From positions 1 through 64,000 of the IMG/VR virus record IMGVR_UViG_3300036761_002481: a stretch of 64,000 bases of DNA; one strand, written 5' to 3'. Of the stretch, positions 8,500 to 18,262 are shown one piece after another. Numbering within the stretch: position 1 is the first letter of the stretch; each line of letters opens with the position of its first letter. Below the pieces are notes generated by a model. The model had not been told where the DNA came from, searched no databases, and worked only from the letters and a program-made list of their open reading frames with translations. The stretch is from a virus. Made by a program: the position numbers and the translations under genes.

Positions 8500-10527
8500 A
8501 TGGAACAACGGAGTTGTGGAAGTGCCGAAGTCGATCCTCGTCACCTCGGACTGAACGCCGAGCAGCTCGCGGTCGTAACGCATCTGTTGGGTCCGCTGCT
8601 CGTCGCGGCGGTCGCCGGGTGCGGCAAAACACGGGCGATAGTCCATCGAATCGCCGAGCTTGTCCGACGCGGCGTCGACGAAGCACGCATCCTCGCGGTC
8701 ACGTTCTCGGCGAAAGCCGCGAAAGAGATGAACGACCGACTGATGGCGCTCGGAGTCCACTACGCGCGCGTCGGCACGTTCCACTCGGTAGGTCTCCAGA
8801 TCGTTCGCGAGGAGTGGGGCGCGGACGAGTTCGAGAGCTGGCAGGTCGACGACACGAACCGCTATCGCGCGGTGGTGAAGGAGATCCTCGGCTACCGGCA
8901 CATGAACTGGGCGACCGCCGACCTGACCGCGGTGCTGCGGTACATCAGCATATGCAAAGCCAACGCGGCGCTACCCGACAGCGAGCGAGCGCTGGAGCTC
9001 GCTCGCGCGATGCCGCAACCGCGAGATCCGCGATTGTTGCTCGCCGCGTACACGAGTGCGGAGGAACTTCGTCGCGACCGAAGGCTCCTGACGTTCGACG
9101 ACATGTTGGTCGAAGCTTGGATCCTGCTCTGCAACGAGGAGGTTCGTGAGCGCTGGGCGGCGCGCTGGGATCACGTTCTGCAGGACGAGTCGCAGGACGA
9201 GAACGTCGTTCAGCGCTCGATAGCGCAGATGCTGGCGCGCGATCACCGCAACTACATGATCGTCGGCGATCCGGCACAGAGCATTTACGGGTTCCGCGGC
9301 TCGGACCCGACCGGGATGTTGAACTTCGCCCAGACCTGGGAGGCGACGGTCGTCCGGATGACGCGAAACTACCGCAGCGGTCGACGGATCATCGAGGTCG
9401 CGAACGGAGCGCTTCGCGCGATGCCGCCGAACACGCATCTCGGCGTGACGATCGACGCCGAGCGAGATCTCGACGGAGTCGTCACGGCGTCGCGGTTCGC
9501 GTCGTTCGACGAAGAAGGCGAGGGGGTCGTCAAGTCGATCGTCGAACTTCATGCCGACGGTCGGCCCTGGAAGGACTGCGCCGTGCTTTACCGGACGCAC
9601 GCCCAGTCTCGCGGCGTCGAAGAGGCGCTGCTCTCTGCTCGCGTTCCGTATTTCGTGATCGGGGGAACGAACTTCTACGACCGAGCCGAGGTCAAGCACC
9701 TGCTGGCGTATCTCCGGATCGCGCAAGGACGTGCGAACTTCAACGCCGTCAAGCGAGCGATCAACACACCGTTTCGGTTTCTCGGACGGGCGTTTCTCGA
9801 TGGACTTGAAGAGGCCGGCCGTTCGGCGCCGGAGACGTTGCCTTGGACCGACATCGTTCGAGAGCACGTCGAGCGAGCGCGTCTCCAGAGCAGGCAGAAG
9901 ACTGCGGCGCTCGCCTGGTGCTCGCTGATGGAGAGCATGGCCGCGACGATCGTTAGCGCTGCCGGCGAGACCGCGACCGAGCAGGAGAAGATGAACGGGC
10001 GACCGGCGATCATGCTGGAGCGCCTGATCGCCCAGGTCGGCTACGTGCAGTGGCTGACGCGCGACGAGGGCACCGAGAGCCCTGAAAACAATCGAGTGTC
10101 GAACGTCCGCGAGCTGGTACGCGCCGCCGAGCGGTTTCCGACGGTCGACGAGCTGCTCACGTACATCGAGGACACGCTCCAGAAAGCGGTCGAGGTACAG
10201 CAGCACGGCGAGGGCGCCGACTGCGTCGTTTTGACGAGCCTGCATCGGAGCAAAGGTCTCGAATGGCCGGTCGTCTACATGATCGGCACCAACGAGAAGA
10301 TACTGCCCCACGCTCGCGCGGAGGACGACTCCGAGGAGCTTCGCTTGTTTTACGTGGGCGCGACGCGCGCGCGAGATGAACTCCACTTCTCGTGTGTTTG
10401 CCGAGCGCCTGTGGGAGCGCGGATAGTCTCGCTCGGTCCGTCGAAGTTCCTCGACGGCTCCGGGCTCGAAGTCCGAGATCACGGTTCGTGTCGCGACATC
10501 GCGCTAAGCGATCGCGAGGAAAGGTGA
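8500..10527 (+). CDS. UvrD/Rep-family SF1 helicase
   Basis: 675 residues with all main SF1A motifs: Walker A AGCGKT near residue 39, motif Ia VTFSAKAAKEM, motif Ic GTFHS, motif II QDESQDE near 229, motif III GDPAQSIYGFRGS near 255, motif IV RNYRS, motif V LHRSKGLEW near 583, motif VI YVGATRARD near 617. It should be an ATP-driven 3'-5' helicase/translocase in replication restart or repair. It heads a new transcription unit after a 314-base gap; a sigma-like gene overlaps its stop. Confidence 0.92.
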   Translation: MEQRSCGSAEVDPRHLGLNAEQLAVVTHLLGPLLVAAVAGCGKTRAIVHRIAELVRRGVDEARILAVTFSAKAAKEMNDRLMALGVHYARVGTFHSVGLQIVREEWGADEFESWQVDDTNRYRAVVKEILGYRHMNWATADLTAVLRYISICKANAALPDSERALELARAMPQPRDPRLLLAAYTSAEELRRDRRLLTFDDMLVEAWILLCNEEVRERWAARWDHVLQDESQDENVVQRSIAQMLARDHRNYMIVGDPAQSIYGFRGSDPTGMLNFAQTWEATVVRMTRNYRSGRRIIEVANGALRAMPPNTHLGVTIDAERDLDGVVTASRFASFDEEGEGVVKSIVELHADGRPWKDCAVLYRTHAQSRGVEEALLSARVPYFVIGGTNFYDRAEVKHLLAYLRIAQGRANFNAVKRAINTPFRFLGRAFLDGLEEAGRSAPETLPWTDIVREHVERARLQSRQKTAALAWCSLMESMAATIVSAAGETATEQEKMNGRPAIMLERLIAQVGYVQWLTRDEGTESPENNRVSNVRELVRAAERFPTVDELLTYIEDTLQKAVEVQQHGEGADCVVLTSLHRSKGLEWPVVYMIGTNEKILPHARAEDDSEELRLFYVGATRARDELHFSCVCRAPVGARIVSLGPSKFLDGSGLEVRDHGSCRDIALSDREER

Positions 10528-11114
10528 CGGGAATGGTTGCGGGTACCCAGTACGATCAAGACCTCACGCGGCTACGAGACAACCCCGACACGTTTGCCGA
10601 GTTCGCTCGCCGGCATACGGGAATCGTGAAGCGGATCGCTGGCCCTTGGGTGCGGCGATGCCCCGACAAGATCGATATCGACGATGTCTCTCAGGAGGTG
10701 CTCGAAGCGATTTGGCGAGCGGTCGACTCCTGGGATCCTGAGCGCGGCGTGACGCTGCCGCAGTGGGTGCGCAAGTACGTTCGCTTCCGGCTCTTGAAGA
10801 TGACTGCTCGGCTTCGCCAAGCGCGCCGAGTAGAGATGCGCCATATCCAGCGGTACGGGCAGCGCGACGACACGGTCTGTGACGAGTCCGCGATCTCGCT
10901 CGACGACGGAGTCGAGTATTGGCGCCGCGCCGCGATGGTCATCGGTTCGATTCCGGATCGGCAGTCAGCCGACTTCATCGCGCGAGTGCTTCGCGGCCAC
11001 GGCGTCGAGCGAGCTCGCCAAGCAGTCTATCTCGACAGCTCTTTCGGCGGAGCGATCCGGAAGTCGCGACGAGCCATCAATAACGCGATCGTCGTCGCTG
11101 CGCGTCTCGCGTAG
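10524..11114 (+). CDS. Sigma-70-like (ECF-type) factor
   Basis: About 196 residues. HTGIVKRIAGPWV, IDIDDVSQEVLEAIW and the WDPERG...FRLLKM stretch resemble sigma region 2, which binds core RNA polymerase and the -10 element. The C-terminal part (residues 140-196) is weaker as region 4. GTG at 10524 overlaps the helicase stop (GTGA); ATG at 10533 is the alternative. A second protein with clear region 4 is at 52436. A role in reading phage-specific promoters such as the GATACTA sites is a testable inference. Confidence 0.68.
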   Translation: MTGMVAGTQYDQDLTRLRDNPDTFAEFARRHTGIVKRIAGPWVRRCPDKIDIDDVSQEVLEAIWRAVDSWDPERGVTLPQWVRKYVRFRLLKMTARLRQARRVEMRHIQRYGQRDDTVCDESAISLDDGVEYWRRAAMVIGSIPDRQSADFIARVLRGHGVERARQAVYLDSSFGGAIRKSRRAINNAIVVAARLA

Positions 11115-11159
11115 AGACGCGCTCAACTCTCTCAAAACTAAACGATTCCGGAGGACCGA

Positions 11160-12239
11160 ATGGGTACGAAGAAAAAGACGACGACGGCTGCGCAACCAGC
11201 GAGTGACGGCGGCGATCTGCCGTCGTTGGTGCTCGCGAACGGACAGGCACCAGATCTCGACGCGATGCGGCGTGCTGCCGAGATTCTCAAGGTGAAGATT
11301 CCGTCAGGCACCGGCGATGCTGCGACGCGCGAGCTGCTCGGGCTGCTCCGGATGAAGATGGACGAGCTCAACGAGGAAACCGAGGAGGACATGCAGCTCC
11401 AGTGCGACCAGTGCGGAGAGCGCAGCACCGAGGACACGGATTGGTGTCCTTTCTGCGGCGACCTCGGTACCGCTCCGGACGGTGTTGTGCCGTCCGCGAT
11501 CGTCGGCGCTTCGAACATCTCGAGCCTGCCCGAGGTCGCACCGAAGCGAGACGTCGACGGCGCCGTCGCCGCGCTCGGCTCGAAGCTCGACGCGGCGATC
11601 GCTCGGCTCCACACCCTCAAGCACAGCATCGTCGACACCAGCTACGAGATGGGTCTCGTCTGCAAGGAGATCCACGACAAGCAGCTTTTCAAAGCGCGCG
11701 GCTTCGACTCCTTCAAGCAGTTCGCGGAGTCATCCGAGCTCACGATCTCGCGCTCGACCGCATATCAGTTGATGGCGCTCGTCGAGAAGTTCACGAAAGA
11801 GACCTATCACGAGCTCGGCTACCGGAAGCTGCGGACGATCGCAGTGCTCGGAAGCGGCGAACGCGAGCAGGTCGTCGCCGCGGCACGCGAGAGCGGCAGC
11901 AGCGTCCGCGAGATCGACGAGAACGTGAGAGAGCGCCGCGGCATCCCGGCACCTGAGAAGAACCGACCGGCACCGACTGCGCCGAAGAGCTCGTCGAAGG
12001 TGACGATCCTGACGAAGCTCGACGGCAAACCGCGCGAGCTTCGGTTCAAGTCGAGCAAGACGGGCGCGCCGATCGGCAGCGCTGCGAAGGTCTCGCAGTT
12101 CGTGGGCGACGCGTATGCCGAGGTTGAGCTCGAGGGCGGCGTGTTCATTCGCATCGGTCTTCGCGTTAGCGGACGCGACCTGATCGGGCTCAGCGCCGAG
12201 TTCCGGCGTGCCGAGGAGCTTGCTGCGGCGGCTCAATGA
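11160..12239 (+). CDS. Zinc-ribbon protein with a DUF3102-like central region
   Basis: 359 residues. A ribbon CDQCG...CPFCG lies near residues 82-101. A central region (KARGFDSFKQFAESSELTIS, STAYQLMALVEKF) resembles the helical DNA-binding segment of DUF3102/ParB-adjacent proteins, and a C-terminal beta-rich part follows. GGAGG seven bases before the ATG supports the start. It overlaps the DNA polymerase gene by ATGA, so a replication-linked DNA-binding role is likely; details are unknown. Confidence 0.65.
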   Translation: MGTKKKTTTAAQPASDGGDLPSLVLANGQAPDLDAMRRAAEILKVKIPSGTGDAATRELLGLLRMKMDELNEETEEDMQLQCDQCGERSTEDTDWCPFCGDLGTAPDGVVPSAIVGASNISSLPEVAPKRDVDGAVAALGSKLDAAIARLHTLKHSIVDTSYEMGLVCKEIHDKQLFKARGFDSFKQFAESSELTISRSTAYQLMALVEKFTKETYHELGYRKLRTIAVLGSGEREQVVAAARESGSSVREIDENVRERRGIPAPEKNRPAPTAPKSSSKVTILTKLDGKPRELRFKSSKTGAPIGSAAKVSQFVGDAYAEVELEGGVFIRIGLRVSGRDLIGLSAEFRRAEELAAAAQ

Positions 12240-14734
12240 GCGTCGAGCTCGTGAGCGGCTGGGCCGATGGCGACACCGTCTACGTCGTCGAGCGGTCCGG
12301 AGACGACACGCGGATACGAGCGCTGCCGGCGAAGTGGAGCGCGTTCGTCGAGAACCTGGAGGACGACGACCGGAGACATCTCCAGCGGATGAAAGAGGTC
12401 CGCGGTCTCCAGGTCGTCGGCAACCAGACGCGCATCGACTTCCGCGATCGATATGCTCGGAAGAACGTCTGCTGGCAGCTGAAGGAGCTGTCGGACAGCA
12501 ACTACCGAGTCACCGGGCGCCGGCGCAATCAACCGCTCGAAGCCGACGTGAACCCGCTGCGTCGCCTGCTCTCCGACTTCCCGGCGCTGACGGTCTCGGC
12601 GACGCCGCGTCTCGCGTGGTTCGATCTCGAGACCGACTCACGCAAGACGTTCAACGAAGCTCGAGAGGGCAAGTCGCGGATTCTCTCTTGGGCGCTCGTC
12701 GATCACCGGGGCGCGGAGTTTCACAGCTATCTCGAGAACGAGAGCGACGCGGCCGAAAAGCACCTGATCGAGGAGTTGTTGATCGCTGCGCGCGAGAGCG
12801 ACGTGATGATCGCTTGGAACGGCGACGGCTTCGACTTCCCCGTGCTCGAAGCGCGCGCGATGAAGCTCCGCGTCCTGCCGAACGGGCGGCATCCACTTTG
12901 GCACCGATGGTGCTGGCTCGATCATCTCGAGGTCTACAAGAAATATAACCAGCACGCCCACGAGTCGGGCGACGAGAAGAGCTCGTTCAAACTCGACGAC
13001 GTTGCGCACAACGTGCTCGGCACCGGAAAGGACCCGTTCGACTCGCGCCGCACCTACGAGGCGTGGGCGGCCGGCGGCGACGAGCTCGCTCGGCTGCTCA
13101 GGTACAACCGCAAGGACGCGAAGCTTCTTCCGGAGATCGAGGCGAAGACCGGCTACATCGCTCTGCATCTCGCGGCGAGCCACATCACGCGGTGCTTCCC
13201 GGACACTGCGAGCTTGATGGCGTCGCAGCAGGGCGACGGTTTCCTGCTCTCGCTCGGCGCGCAGCACGGGCATCGCTGGCCGTCGAAGATCGAGCGCGAC
13301 TACGAGGCGGCTTACGAGGGCGCCTACGTGATGGAGCCTACTCGGCTCGGCATCGTCGACAACGTGCACGTCGCGGACTTCGCGAGCCTGTATCCGTCGA
13401 TCATGCGGACCTGGAACATGTCGCCCGACACGCTGCTCGCGAGCCAGCCAGCGAACGCGAGCTTCGCCCACTGCCGGCTTCCGACCGCTCGCGCGTCCTG
13501 CTTCCGGCTCGACCGACGCGGCATGCTCCCGCTCGCGCTCGATCAGCTCGTCGCGAAGCGATCGGAATATACGAAGCGCGCCGAGAACGCGGAGCCGATG
13601 AGCGACGAGTTCGAGCATTACAAGCGGCTCAGCCAGGCGTTCAAGGTCGTCGCGAACTCGTTCTACGGCATCGTCGGCAGCGCGTTCACGCGGTTCTTCT
13701 GTCGCGAGGTTGCCGAGGGGGTCACGCAGACCGGTGCGTGGTTGATCAAAGCGAACGTCGTCGAGCGAGCTCGCACGGCAGGTCTCGACCCGTTCTACGG
13801 CGATACCGACTCGGTGTTCGTCTCCGGCGATTCCGCCGCGTTCGCTGAGGTTGTGCGGCAGCTGAATGCCGAGTGGCCGGCGCTCACGAGACAGCTCGGC
13901 TGCGATCGAAGCCTGATCAGTCTCGAGTTCGAGAAGTCGTTCCGCCGACTCGTGATCGTGTCGGCGAAGCGCTACGCGGGGGTGTTCAGCGTCTACAAGG
14001 GCAAACCGGTCGCCGACGGTCGAAAGCCGGAGGTGAAGGGCCTCGAGTACAAGCGCGGCGACAGCGTGAAGCTCGCGCGCGAGATGCAGCGCGAGCTGAT
14101 CTGGATGCTGCTCGGTGACCGAGAAGGAGCCGTCGTTCCGCCGGTCGACGATCTGGTCGCCTGGGTCGAGCGCTGGCGCAACCGCGTCCTGCATGAACCG
14201 CTCGCGCTTGCTGACATCGTGCTGTCGCAGTCGGTTCGCGCGCTCTCCGAGTACAAGGAGCGTTACACCTCGCGAACCTGCGGCGGCGCCGGTCGCGCGA
14301 AATCGAAGAAGTGCGGCTTCGACTACGGCGGCACCGATCGAGATGGTGACGCGCCGGACTCGTGTCCACGTTGCGGAACCATCAGGAAGATCGCAGCGCC
14401 GCAGGCGCATGTTCGCGTCGCGAAGGTGCTCGCCGAGCGCGGCGAAGAGATCCGAGACGGAACGCGCGTCGAGTACCTGATCGTGGCGAGCAACGGCGAG
14501 CGCCTCGAAGCGGTGCCGGCGCACGACGCTGGAGCGCTTGAGAGCATCGATCGCGACTATTACTGGAGCTCTCGCATCTACCCGCCGTGTTCACGCGTGC
14601 TCGAAGCCGCGTTTCCGACCGTGACGTGGGTCGAGACGTCTGCGCAAAAGAAGCTGCGCCTGAAGACCGAAGCGATCGGCGCGAACCGCGGCGTCGACGG
14701 TCTGCCGCTCTTCGAGACGCAGCAGCAGCAGTAG
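12236..14734 (+). CDS. Family B DNA polymerase with 3'-5' exonuclease
   Basis: 832 residues. Exonuclease motifs: FDLETD (ExoI), WNGDGFDFP (ExoII) and YNRKDAKL (ExoIII). Polymerase motifs: DFASLYPSI (A), KVVANSFYG (B) and YGDTDSVF (C) with the catalytic Asp pair. A Cys pair region (TCGG...CPRCG, near residues 680-715) near the C-terminus may bind zinc. Length and order match replicative phage family B enzymes. It should synthesise phage DNA with proofreading, with the SSB-like and RecA-like proteins downstream. Confidence 0.95.
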   Translation: MSVELVSGWADGDTVYVVERSGDDTRIRALPAKWSAFVENLEDDDRRHLQRMKEVRGLQVVGNQTRIDFRDRYARKNVCWQLKELSDSNYRVTGRRRNQPLEADVNPLRRLLSDFPALTVSATPRLAWFDLETDSRKTFNEAREGKSRILSWALVDHRGAEFHSYLENESDAAEKHLIEELLIAARESDVMIAWNGDGFDFPVLEARAMKLRVLPNGRHPLWHRWCWLDHLEVYKKYNQHAHESGDEKSSFKLDDVAHNVLGTGKDPFDSRRTYEAWAAGGDELARLLRYNRKDAKLLPEIEAKTGYIALHLAASHITRCFPDTASLMASQQGDGFLLSLGAQHGHRWPSKIERDYEAAYEGAYVMEPTRLGIVDNVHVADFASLYPSIMRTWNMSPDTLLASQPANASFAHCRLPTARASCFRLDRRGMLPLALDQLVAKRSEYTKRAENAEPMSDEFEHYKRLSQAFKVVANSFYGIVGSAFTRFFCREVAEGVTQTGAWLIKANVVERARTAGLDPFYGDTDSVFVSGDSAAFAEVVRQLNAEWPALTRQLGCDRSLISLEFEKSFRRLVIVSAKRYAGVFSVYKGKPVADGRKPEVKGLEYKRGDSVKLAREMQRELIWMLLGDREGAVVPPVDDLVAWVERWRNRVLHEPLALADIVLSQSVRALSEYKERYTSRTCGGAGRAKSKKCGFDYGGTDRDGDAPDSCPRCGTIRKIAAPQAHVRVAKVLAERGEEIRDGTRVEYLIVASNGERLEAVPAHDAGALESIDRDYYWSSRIYPPCSRVLEAAFPTVTWVETSAQKKLRLKTEAIGANRGVDGLPLFETQQQQ

Positions 14735-14804
14735 CGCGCGACACCGTTTCGGTCGCTCGGCGAATAGAGATCAACGCGGGCAGTGCAACCCAGGAGGTTG
14801 GTAG

Positions 14805-15545
14805 ATGGCGACGCGACGTCGGAAGAAGTCGGCAGCACCAGCGATCGAAGAAGCTGAGTCTCCCCGGGGAGACTCGGAAGCTGAGCAGGAACAAGGCGAG
14901 TTGCCGGATGACCCGTTCGAGGACGACGATTTGTTCGAGCAGCAACCGGACGAGTTTGACCAAACGTCGGACTCGCTGAGCGCGACCGCCGACACGGAGC
15001 CTCCGGCGGCGGTGAAGCAGGCGAGCGCAGAACGGACGCCGGCAGATCGGCGGATGCCGCCGCCTTGGGGAAACGTAATCACCGACGTTTTCAACATCGA
15101 CATAGAGAAGACGTACAAGCGCCTGACCGAGGAGCTCGCGCTCGGCGGCGCCGCGACGCAGTACGCCACGGTGCTCTCCGCGCTCGACGTGTCAGCGCGG
15201 AACGCGTTCGACGCGGTCCGGCTATCGCGCGCCGCCAAGCGGACCGACGAGGACGTCTCGCGCGAGATCGACGAGCGGCTCGAGGTGCTGCGCACGACCG
15301 CGCGCGAGCTGCTCGAGACCGAGAAGGCGGCCGCGAAGAAGGCCGGCGGAACCGTCAAGGCGCCGACCGTCCAGGAGATCAAGGACCGGATGATCGCGAC
15401 CTGGCCCGACGAGATGCAGTCTCTCGAGTCGCGCAAGAGCTACATGCACGGAGCGTTTCGCTCCATCGAGGGGCTCGAGAAAGCGTGGTGGGACCGCTGC
15501 CAGAGCCTGCGGAAGATCGCTGATCGCTTCACGGCTCGCAGCTGA
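14805..15545 (+). CDS. Acidic N-terminus protein of unknown function
   Basis: 246 residues. A basic start (MATRRRKKS) is followed by a very acidic, disordered stretch to about residue 75, then a helical domain. Residues 19-25 (ESPRGDS) come from palindrome copy 3. AGGAGG before the ATG supports the start. It lies between DNA polymerase and the SSB-like gene, so a replication accessory role is likely; the fold was not recognised. Confidence 0.65.
   Translation: MATRRRKKSAAPAIEEAESPRGDSEAEQEQGELPDDPFEDDDLFEQQPDEFDQTSDSLSATADTEPPAAVKQASAERTPADRRMPPPWGNVITDVFNIDIEKTYKRLTEELALGGAATQYATVLSALDVSARNAFDAVRLSRAAKRTDEDVSREIDERLEVLRTTARELLETEKAAAKKAGGTVKAPTVQEIKDRMIATWPDEMQSLESRKSYMHGAFRSIEGLEKAWWDRCQSLRKIADRFTARS
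14856..14875. repeat. 16-bp palindrome, copy 3 (20 bp perfect), inside a gene, with flanking direct repeats
   Basis: Core at 14858-14873. GAAGCTGAG stands just before (14850-14858) and just after (14877-14885), a 9-base direct repeat like a target-site duplication. It encodes ESPRGDS in the gene at 14805. Confidence 0.8.
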
Positions 15546-15563
15546 AGAGAGAGGAAACGACCG

Positions 15564-17081
15564 ATGGGCATATCCAGTTTCGTCGAGCACACGCGTAAGA
15601 ACTCGTTCGGGGGATCGTTTCTCGACAAGTGGAAAGACGACGGGAAGATCGTCGTCTGGCTACACACGCTGGTCGATCCGGTCGCGGTGTGGAGTCACAG
15701 CTTCTGCTTTCTCGACACGGTGGAGGACAAGGAGAGCGGGAAGCAGAAGGCGATCCTCCGGTTCCCGCACTACGTCTCGCCCGATCCGGAGACAGTTCAC
15801 CGGAATCAGTATTTCCGTAAAGACGATGACGACACGCTGCGAGTCCCGCCGGACCGCGACGCGTTCCTGCTCCTGCGCGAGTGGCTTCGCCGAGCCGAGC
15901 ACATCTCGCTTGAGCAAGGCGTGTTCCGGTGGACGAACCCGAAGAACAACGACGTGCAGACCTGGACGCGCGGTGAGCTCTCCGGACTCGTCAAGCGAGG
16001 ACGGAACTTCGGACATTCGCTCGACACGAAGCAGCAGTATCTCTTCGCGGTCGTGCGCAACGATGCACCGAAAGACGGTGTTTTTCTCGCACGCGAGACC
16101 GCGCTGCTCGGCAAACGCATCGCGGAGGTCATCAAGCAGCGGCAGGAGGAGCACGGCGAAGACGGCGGCGATCCGCAGAAGCATCCGTACTCGTTCGTTT
16201 GGTCGTACGACGACAAGGCGAAGTCGCCGATGGACTCCTACAAAGCTTGGAAGGGCGATCACGAGCTCACCCAGGATGTGTGGGACGCGATCACGTCGGA
16301 CAGTCCGCCCGACCTGACCGAGTTCTCGACGCCGCGAGACGGCGATCAAGACAAGATCCGCGCCGCGATGGAGGACGCAGCTCAGGTCGATCTGCCGTTC
16401 GACGAGATATTCTCCGAGGATCCGGCGGTTCGACTCGATCTCGCTCTCGGTCGAGCGAAAGCGCGACCGCCGACGCGCGCTGCCGCGCCGCCACCTGCGT
16501 CTGCTCCGAGCGTCGCGAAACCACCGGTCCCGCGACCGGCTCCGGGGCCGGCTGCCGCCAGGCCGGCGGCGAGCGTGCCAGCGACGCCCGCTCAGCGCCC
16601 CGCGGCGCCCGCTCAATCTTCGGCGGTAGCGAAGCCAGGGCCTGTCGTTCGATCGCCCCCTGCCGCGCCTCCTGCGCAGGCTGCGAGGCCGAACGGCGCT
16701 CAACGACCGCCGCCTGCGACCGGGCCGACACCACCGGTCGCCACGCCGGGTCCGGCTTCGCCAGCAGTCGCGGGTAGAACGCGACGTCGGAAGCCCGATC
16801 CGGAACCTGAGCCGGAACCCGCACCGGAGCCGGAGGAGGAGCAGGTCGCGTGCGACGACTGCGGTATCGCGATGCCGGTGAGCGCGACGAAGTGTCCGAA
16901 CCCGGCGTGCGGTGCCGAGTACGACGTCGATCCCGACGACGCCGGAGAAGCTGCCGAAGCGGCGCCGGCAGAACCGGCGGCGGCCGTGGCCACCGAGTGC
17001 TGGTCCTGTCAGGGACCGGTCGCGAACGACAAATGCTCGTCGTGCGGCATCGAGCAGCAGAGCGACGAGATCCCTTTCTGA
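15564..17081 (+). CDS. Putative single-stranded DNA-binding protein with SSB-type tip
   Basis: 505 residues. An N-terminal domain of about 280 residues (FLDTVEDKES, ILRFPHYVSP) is followed by a long Pro/Ala-rich linker (about 310-425), a zinc ribbon CDDCG...CPNPACG, a second ribbon CWSCQG...CSSCG, and the C-terminus DEIPF. That tip matches the acidic DDDIPF end by which bacterial SSB recruits replication proteins. Position between polymerase and RecA-like gene agrees. The N-terminal domain looks more like gp32-type phage proteins than bacterial OB-fold SSB; this is inference. Confidence 0.68.
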   Translation: MGISSFVEHTRKNSFGGSFLDKWKDDGKIVVWLHTLVDPVAVWSHSFCFLDTVEDKESGKQKAILRFPHYVSPDPETVHRNQYFRKDDDDTLRVPPDRDAFLLLREWLRRAEHISLEQGVFRWTNPKNNDVQTWTRGELSGLVKRGRNFGHSLDTKQQYLFAVVRNDAPKDGVFLARETALLGKRIAEVIKQRQEEHGEDGGDPQKHPYSFVWSYDDKAKSPMDSYKAWKGDHELTQDVWDAITSDSPPDLTEFSTPRDGDQDKIRAAMEDAAQVDLPFDEIFSEDPAVRLDLALGRAKARPPTRAAAPPPASAPSVAKPPVPRPAPGPAAARPAASVPATPAQRPAAPAQSSAVAKPGPVVRSPPAAPPAQAARPNGAQRPPPATGPTPPVATPGPASPAVAGRTRRRKPDPEPEPEPAPEPEEEQVACDDCGIAMPVSATKCPNPACGAEYDVDPDDAGEAAEAAPAEPAAAVATECWSCQGPVANDKCSSCGIEQQSDEIPF

Positions 17082-17095
17082 GACGCGAGGTCTAA

Positions 17096-18262
17096 GTGGT
17101 CCGAACTCGACAGGCAAAGGTGTCGGAAAACCCGATCAGCGACGGCTCGGCGCCGGCGCCGAAACGCGCGATGCCGTTGCCGAAGGGCTGGTCGAAGCCG
17201 AGCGAAGCTCTCGATCGCGTCACGTCGGTTCGCACGATCTTCCCTGACTTCAACCGCGCGGTGCGGCGCGGCGGCTTGCCCGTCGGACGGATCACGACCG
17301 TCCACGGGCCGACCCACGGTGGGAAAACCGCGTTCGTTCTCGGCTTGCTGAAGTCGTTCGTCGACGGCGGGCACATCGGCGCGCTCGTCGACGCGGAGCA
17401 TGCGACCGGGTACGAGTTCGCCCAGGAGCTTCTAGGCGAGCTCGAGCAGCGCGACAACTTTCTCGCGATGCGGCCGCACTCCTACGAGGAGACCATCGAC
17501 GCGGTCGACTCGCTGCTTGCGCATGCACGAAGCGAGCGCGCGCTGAACGCCGACCTCAAGTCGATCTGCGTCGTCGACTCGATCAACAAGCTGGTACCGA
17601 AGCGCGAGCTCCAGCAGATGCTGAAGGCGCTGAGCGACGAGCCCGAGACGGCTGCTCGCGGGAGCGGTAAGCGGTTCAAGAAAGAGGCTGGCGCCGACCA
17701 GCTCGCGAAGGGTCACTGGGGGCGCTCTCGAGCAGCGCTCAACCAGAGCTGGCTCGACCATCTCGTGCCGCTGCTGAGCGCGGCGGGCTGCGCTCTGACC
17801 CTGATCGCACAGGAGCGCGAAGAGGAGCCGGAGTGGGGCACCAAGCCGGACGTGAAGATCAAGGGCGGCGCGGCGCTGACGTTCGACAGCTCGCTGCTTA
17901 TCCGCGTTAGCAAAGCGCAGCCGATGTACGACGGCGAGCGGAAGGACGAGAACATCATCGGCTTCCAGCACCGCGTCCGGATACACAAGAGCAAGGTCGG
18001 GCACATGGACGGTCGGCACTCCGACTGCGTCTTTCATCTCTCGAACGGGCGCTACTCGCCGCCTGGTTTCGACACAGCGCGCGACGCGCTTTACGTCGCG
18101 AAGAACCTCGGCGTCGTACAGGGCGGCTCGTGGGTCGTCTGGCGCCGTCGCAAGTGGCAGGGCGAGAACCGCGCCGTGACCGCGCTCTCGAAGGATCCGC
18201 AGGCGCTCGCCGAGCTGCTCGACGACGTTCACGCAACCATCGACAAGGCGGAGGGTCGCTGA
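17096..18262 (+). CDS. RecA/UvsX-like recombinase
   Basis: 388 residues. Walker A is GPTHGGKTAF near residues 70-79 and Walker B ICVVDSINKL near 157; LTLIAQEREE and KGGAALTF follow like the L1/L2 region. The protein should bind single-stranded DNA and pair homologous strands in recombination-dependent replication and repair. GTG at 17096 is preceded by GAGG. It is followed by SbcD- and SbcC-like genes, the usual T4-type recombination set. Confidence 0.85.
   Translation: MVRTRQAKVSENPISDGSAPAPKRAMPLPKGWSKPSEALDRVTSVRTIFPDFNRAVRRGGLPVGRITTVHGPTHGGKTAFVLGLLKSFVDGGHIGALVDAEHATGYEFAQELLGELEQRDNFLAMRPHSYEETIDAVDSLLAHARSERALNADLKSICVVDSINKLVPKRELQQMLKALSDEPETAARGSGKRFKKEAGADQLAKGHWGRSRAALNQSWLDHLVPLLSAAGCALTLIAQEREEEPEWGTKPDVKIKGGAALTFDSSLLIRVSKAQPMYDGERKDENIIGFQHRVRIHKSKVGHMDGRHSDCVFHLSNGRYSPPGFDTARDALYVAKNLGVVQGGSWVVWRRRKWQGENRAVTALSKDPQALAELLDDVHATIDKAEGR

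Noticed and set aside
8971-10482. Reverse-strand ORF of 503 codons
   Set aside because: Opposite the UvrD-like helicase gene; shadow.
12638-14524. Reverse-strand ORF of 628 codons
   Set aside because: Opposite the DNA polymerase gene; no motifs, Arg-rich.
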